The position numbers and the translations under genes are program-made. Shown here piece after piece: positions 60,389-64,000 of a stretch of DNA of 64,000 nt. The notes under the pieces were generated by a model, which saw only the letters and a list, made by a program, of their open reading frames with translations, made no database searches and was not told the DNA's origin. The stretch's first letter is position 1. The number at the start of each line of letters is the position of its first letter. This DNA comes from Tautonia rosea (GTDB lineage: Bacteria > Planctomycetota > Planctomycetia > Isosphaerales > Isosphaeraceae), in the NCBI RefSeq assembly GCF_012958305.1, contig NZ_JABBYO010000012.1, forward strand, positions 62,001-126,000, given 5' to 3'.

Positions 60389-61635
60389 ACCTCACCTCCA
60401 CCGAGCAAACCGTTCTCTGGATCTATGCCGCGATTGTCGCGGCCTGGCCCATCCGGCATGTGGTTATCACCCTCTTCTTCCGATGGCTTGATGTGCTCGA
60501 CCTCCGCTCCCCTCGGTACGAGGGTGACGATCCGCCAAGGGTCACGGCCATCATCCCCGCCAAGGACGAGGAAGAGGCCTTGCCCGCGTGCCTCGATTCG
60601 GTTCGGGCTCAGACGTATCCCAATATCTCCATTCTTCTCGTCGATGACCGCAGTACCGACGCCACTCCCGAGATTGCTCGACGAGCCGCCGAGGCCGACC
60701 CTCGGGTCCAGGTTCTGACCATCTCCGACGACCTTCCGCCCGGCTGGACGGGCAAAACCCACGCCTTGCACCTGGCCGTTCCGCAGACTGAGGGGCAGTG
60801 GCTCTGGTTCCTCGATGCTGACACCCGGCATCATCCGGAGTGCCTCTCAATCGTCATGGAATATGCCCGCAAACAGAACGCCTCGCTTGCAAGTCTGCTG
60901 CCCGAGATGCGCTGCGAATCGTTCTGGGAAAAGGTCGTCACTCCGCTCGCTGGGATCGTCCTGATGCGGACCTACCCGACGTTCACGGCCAACAACGACC
61001 GGAAGAAACTTGCCTTTGCGAACGGTCAATTCCTCCTCATTGAGCGATCCGCCTACGAGGCGGCCGGAGGGCACGAGGCGGTCCGCGATCGGTTCGTTGA
61101 GGACATCGCCCTGGCCCGTCGGGTGAAGGCACTGGGCCGATCGGTGAAGACAGCGGTCGCTCCTGAGATCAGTTCGACACGCATGTATACATCACTTTCA
61201 AGCTTGATTCGCGGTTGGAGTCGTATTCTCTACGACGCTCACGACCGCAAACCACTGCCCCTGATTGGCAAGATTCTGGAACCGTTAATCTTCAGCCAGA
61301 CGGGCGACGTGGCCCTGATCGCGTCACTCGTGATGCTTGCCCTTGGTCAGACCGGGCCGTTTGCCTGGTGGCTGCTGGGACTGAGCCTGGTGCACCAGGT
61401 GCTCAAGCAATCGGTGCTTTATCGGATGTACCGGCTCAACTCACCAAAGACGGCCGGTTACGCCATGTACTACTCGCTGGCCGGAATCGTTTCCGATGTC
61501 ATCATTGCCCGGTCCCTTTGGATGTGCGTGACAGGACGGGTCACCTGGCGAGGCACCTCGTACGGCGAGCAGGTCGTTTCCCCGACCGACCGATCGCCGG
61601 AAGGTGCGGTTGGCCGCTCAGAAGCATCTTCGTGA
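60385..61635 (+). CDS. Family 2 glycosyltransferase, membrane-bound
   Basis: A 416-aa GT2 enzyme with an N-terminal membrane helix and several C-terminal ones. The GT-A core has VTAIIPAKDEEEALPACLDS, LLVDDRSTDATPEI, WLWFLDADTRHHP (DxD) and a late acidic site FVEDIALARRVKALG. GWTGKTHAL resembles the HpnB and CrtQ groups that act on hydrophobic acceptors. Its start overlaps the previous stop. The aldehyde dehydrogenase gene begins 53 bp downstream; such a pair is known from C30 carotenoid pathways, so a carotenoid acid may be the acceptor. Confidence 0.85.
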   Translation: MNLTSTEQTVLWIYAAIVAAWPIRHVVITLFFRWLDVLDLRSPRYEGDDPPRVTAIIPAKDEEEALPACLDSVRAQTYPNISILLVDDRSTDATPEIARRAAEADPRVQVLTISDDLPPGWTGKTHALHLAVPQTEGQWLWFLDADTRHHPECLSIVMEYARKQNASLASLLPEMRCESFWEKVVTPLAGIVLMRTYPTFTANNDRKKLAFANGQFLLIERSAYEAAGGHEAVRDRFVEDIALARRVKALGRSVKTAVAPEISSTRMYTSLSSLIRGWSRILYDAHDRKPLPLIGKILEPLIFSQTGDVALIASLVMLALGQTGPFAWWLLGLSLVHQVLKQSVLYRMYRLNSPKTAGYAMYYSLAGIVSDVIIARSLWMCVTGRVTWRGTSYGEQVVSPTDRSPEGAVGRSEASS

Positions 61636-61687
61636 TGGTACGAGGCCGATTGCACGAGACGATTCCCTCGGCTGGAGGCTCCCAACC

Positions 61688-63187
61688 ATGACGACCTGCT
61701 TCGCAACCGATCTGATCGCTCGAAACCCGAGCAACGGCACCGAGCTGGCGCGGATTCCCGGAACGACTCCCGACCAGGTTTGTCAGAGCGTCAGTCGGGC
61801 GGCGGCGGCTCAGCGATCCTGGGCCGATCGCTCGTGGCCGGAACGCCGAGAGGCCTTGAGACGATGGCACCGAGAACTCGCTCGGCGGGCTGATGAACTG
61901 GCCGAAGCGGTCTGTGCCGAGATCGGCAAGCCGATCGGCGAGGCGATGGCCGCCGAGGTGATCCCGAGCCTCGACGCCTTGCGATGGACGATCCGAACCG
62001 CCGGCCGGGTGCTCGCTCCTCGCACCGAATCCCCCCGATGGCAACGATGGCTGTTGATGCCCCCCGCTCGAATCGAGCGGAGGACGATGGGAGTGATCGG
62101 CGTGATCGGGGCCTGGAATTATCCGATCCTGCTGAATGCGCCAGTGATTGCTCATGCGATCGCCGCGGGCAACGCGGTGGTCTGGAAACCGTCCGAACTG
62201 TCGAGCCTTTGCGGGACCTTGCTTCAGGAAACGATCGACGCCGCCAAATTGCCTGAGGGGCTGGTCACAATCGTCCAGGGAGGCCCGGAGATCGGATCGG
62301 CACTCGTCAATGCGAATGTGGCAAAGCTCATCTTCACCGGTGGGCTTCAGAATGGCCGGCGCGTGCTGGAGGCGCTGGGTTCGAACGGAATTCCAGGTGT
62401 TGTGGAGCTTTCCGGGTTCGATGCGGCGGTCGTCTTGCCCGACGCTCCCGAAGGTCGAACCATGGCCGCCTTGCGGTGGTCGAGCTTCCTTGGTGCCGGT
62501 CAGGCGTGCATGTCGGTCAAGCGGGTCTTCCTGGTCGATCGCCCGGCCGAAGCCTGGGCCGAGACGTTCGCCGGTCTGGCCGATGCGCTTCGGATCGGCG
62601 ACCCGAAGCAACCCGATGTGGACCTTGGACCCTTGATCTCTGATCGGGCTCGTGACGCCGTGCACGATCAGGTCCGAGCAGCCCTTGCCGCCGGTGCTCG
62701 CGTGCTGGCGGGGGGAGGGCCGGTCGAAGGGCCGGGGTCGTTCTACCGACCGACGGTGCTGCTGGCCCATCGAGGAGACGAGGCCCCGGAACGGGCCCTC
62801 GAAGGGATCTTCGGTCCGGTCGTGATCGTTCGGGAGGTGGCGAATGATCGCGAGGCTATCGAGGCAGTCAACGCCAGTCGATTCGGCCTCTCGGCCAGCG
62901 TTTGGGGACGCAATCGCCGGAGGGCGAGGACCCTGGCCGATCAGCTCGACGTGGGAGTCGTCGGCATCAACGAGGCGACCACCTTTTTCGCCCATGCCTC
63001 GGCCCCGGCCGGAGGGGTAAAGGCGAGCGGCTTCGGTCGGGTCCACGGCGCGGAGGGATTGATCGAGATGACCTCCCCCCGCACCGTCGTGGCTCGCTCG
63101 ATCAATGCGCCCCGGCCCCAGGTCTTCCCCTATTCGAACCGCCTGGAACGCGTTCTGAGGTTGTATCGACGTATCGTTCATCGCTGA
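61688..63187 (+). CDS. Aldehyde dehydrogenase
   Basis: A 499-aa NAD(P)-dependent aldehyde dehydrogenase. Motifs are GVIGAWNYPI (Asn), WKPSELSS, FTGGLQNG, VELSGFDAAVV (general base Glu; the usual GGK is changed to SGF) and GAGQACMSVKRV with the catalytic Cys. The C-terminus has a hydrophobic/basic stretch (NRLERVLRLYRRIVHR) as in AldH enzymes of carotenoid pathways. Placed directly after a GT2 gene, it may oxidise a C30 carotenoid aldehyde to the acid. Confidence 0.9.
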   Translation: MTTCFATDLIARNPSNGTELARIPGTTPDQVCQSVSRAAAAQRSWADRSWPERREALRRWHRELARRADELAEAVCAEIGKPIGEAMAAEVIPSLDALRWTIRTAGRVLAPRTESPRWQRWLLMPPARIERRTMGVIGVIGAWNYPILLNAPVIAHAIAAGNAVVWKPSELSSLCGTLLQETIDAAKLPEGLVTIVQGGPEIGSALVNANVAKLIFTGGLQNGRRVLEALGSNGIPGVVELSGFDAAVVLPDAPEGRTMAALRWSSFLGAGQACMSVKRVFLVDRPAEAWAETFAGLADALRIGDPKQPDVDLGPLISDRARDAVHDQVRAALAAGARVLAGGGPVEGPGSFYRPTVLLAHRGDEAPERALEGIFGPVVIVREVANDREAIEAVNASRFGLSASVWGRNRRRARTLADQLDVGVVGINEATTFFAHASAPAGGVKASGFGRVHGAEGLIEMTSPRTVVARSINAPRPQVFPYSNRLERVLRLYRRIVHR

Positions 63188-63254
63188 ATCGTTGGGTCAT
63201 GGTGTCTTCAACTCATATGACTGTCTGATTCGTTGATCCATGTGAAGCCGGTGC

Positions 63255-63866
63255 TCACGATTCGATGCCGTGTTCCTTGAGAAATGCTCGGAGAGGTTCG
63301 ACTCCGGTGTACAGGACCGCCTGGAATCCTGCGGCGAGGGCCGCCTCGACGTTCAAGGGCCGATCGTCGATAAACAGGGCTCGCGTCTTCGAGCACCCTG
63401 CGATTCCCAGAGCCGCCGAGTAGATCGCATCGTCCGGCTTGGCCAGGCCGAGATAACACGAGGTGAGAAACCCTCGGAACACCTCGTGGAGCCGGAACGT
63501 GCGGACGCGGTACTCATGCAGCTCTCGCGATTCGTTGTTCAGAGTGAACAGGTGGCACGAATCGCGTTTTGCCAGGTTCCGGACCCATTCGAGGGCATCT
63601 TCGATGGGTTGAGATTGGCTGTACATGAACTCCTGGAATTCGTCGATGGTGAAGGCTCGGGGGCGGTAAAAGACGGTTCGACGCAGGTAGGTGTCCAGGG
63701 TGATCCGGCCTGTCTCAATGGCGGTCTTCGACATCTCGTGACGAGTCTGAAACTCCTGGTAGTCGATGCCAAACTGCTGGGCGGCAAGCTTGCGGCTAGC
63801 GGTGTCAAAACCGTTCGTCAACAAGACGCCGCCGACATCGAAAAAGAGCGTGGGTTTATCGTGCAT
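63255..63866 (-). CDS. HAD-superfamily hydrolase
   Basis: A 203-aa HAD phosphatase-like protein. Motif I is FFDVGGVLLTNG, with the nucleophile Asp but Gly in place of the usual second Asp, as in the epoxide hydrolase/YihX-like group. Motif II is FTLNNES, motif III Lys lies in GLAKPDDAIY, and motif IV is LFIDDRPLN. A helical cap follows motif I. It probably removes phosphate from a small sugar phosphate. The start at 63866 gives the family N-terminus. Confidence 0.88.
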   Translation of the reverse strand: MHDKPTLFFDVGGVLLTNGFDTASRKLAAQQFGIDYQEFQTRHEMSKTAIETGRITLDTYLRRTVFYRPRAFTIDEFQEFMYSQSQPIEDALEWVRNLAKRDSCHLFTLNNESRELHEYRVRTFRLHEVFRGFLTSCYLGLAKPDDAIYSAALGIAGCSKTRALFIDDRPLNVEAALAAGFQAVLYTGVEPLRAFLKEHGIES

Positions 63867-64000
63867 GGGAACATCCTGAAACGGGTCGCGACCCTCAACC
63901 ATCGGTCGCGCGGTGTGCCTGTCGATCGGGTTGCGGGGAGGGTGGGGAGTCGCATACCACCCTCTGGTCCGACGAGGTGAGAGCGATTCAGGGATTGGAC

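Overview
This window looks like chromosomal DNA of a planctomycete, most likely of the Isosphaeraceae or a close relative. The basis is high G+C together with families typical of that phylum: a DUF1549/DUF1553 haem-motif protein, a DUF1559 prepilin-like protein, an exported protein with an LEPR-XLL-like N-terminus (LEGRQLLS), a DUF6599 protein, a Uma2 (DUF820) protein and short planctomycete-style lipoproteins. No 16S gene is present, so this placement is an inference.

About 0.06-17.7 kb looks like an integrated genomic island. Its right end has a tyrosine recombinase (16455-17672, minus) next to a tRNA-Thr(CGT) gene. A compact replication and regulation module follows inward: small helix-turn-helix proteins, a TOPRIM/P4-type primase-helicase and an excisionase-like protein, mostly joined by ATGA start/stop overlaps. 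The left two thirds carry a four-gene minus-strand operon: DUF499-type AAA+ ATPase, an unassigned 203-aa protein, a DUF1156-type adenine-specific DNA methyltransferase with zinc ribbons, and a PLD-SNF2 helicase. This reads as a methylation-associated anti-phage system carried as cargo. An 18-bp direct repeat (17 of 18 identical) at 65-82 and 17699-17716 brackets the region and may be the attachment site.

From 17.8 to 28.2 kb are chromosomal genes: cysK coupled to a JAMM (Mec+-like) metallopeptidase, ndk, ligA, a hybrid histidine kinase/response regulator, a sugar isomerase-like TIM-barrel protein and a large DUF1549/DUF1553 protein. At 28545-28933 lies a tRNA-Lys(UUU) gene interrupted in its anticodon by a 316-nt sequence with group I intron hallmarks (U at the 5' splice site, terminal G, P2, P7 and P9 pairings, no ORF). 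It would be missed by ordinary tRNA searches and is the most striking feature of the window.

28.9-41.6 kb holds a small HTH regulator, an exported surface protein, a polytopic membrane protein, xylA, two hypothetical proteins, a thioredoxin-fold protein without active-site cysteines, nusB with a PHP phosphoesterase, a macrodomain protein and ftsY. 41.7-47.3 kb is a co-directional redox set: DUF6599 membrane protein, Tat-exported DUF362 protein, Uma2 protein and a six-cluster polyferredoxin. 47.4-64 kb contains a NYN/PIN-like nuclease, two zf-TFIIB proteins, an NhaR-like regulator, a papain-like protein, ispG, a methyltransferase, an ADP-ribosylglycohydrolase, two lipoproteins, a DUF1559 protein, larC with a His-rich tail, a coupled run of two membrane proteins and a family-2 glycosyltransferase, an aldehyde dehydrogenase (the last two possibly finishing a C30 carotenoid) and a HAD hydrolase.
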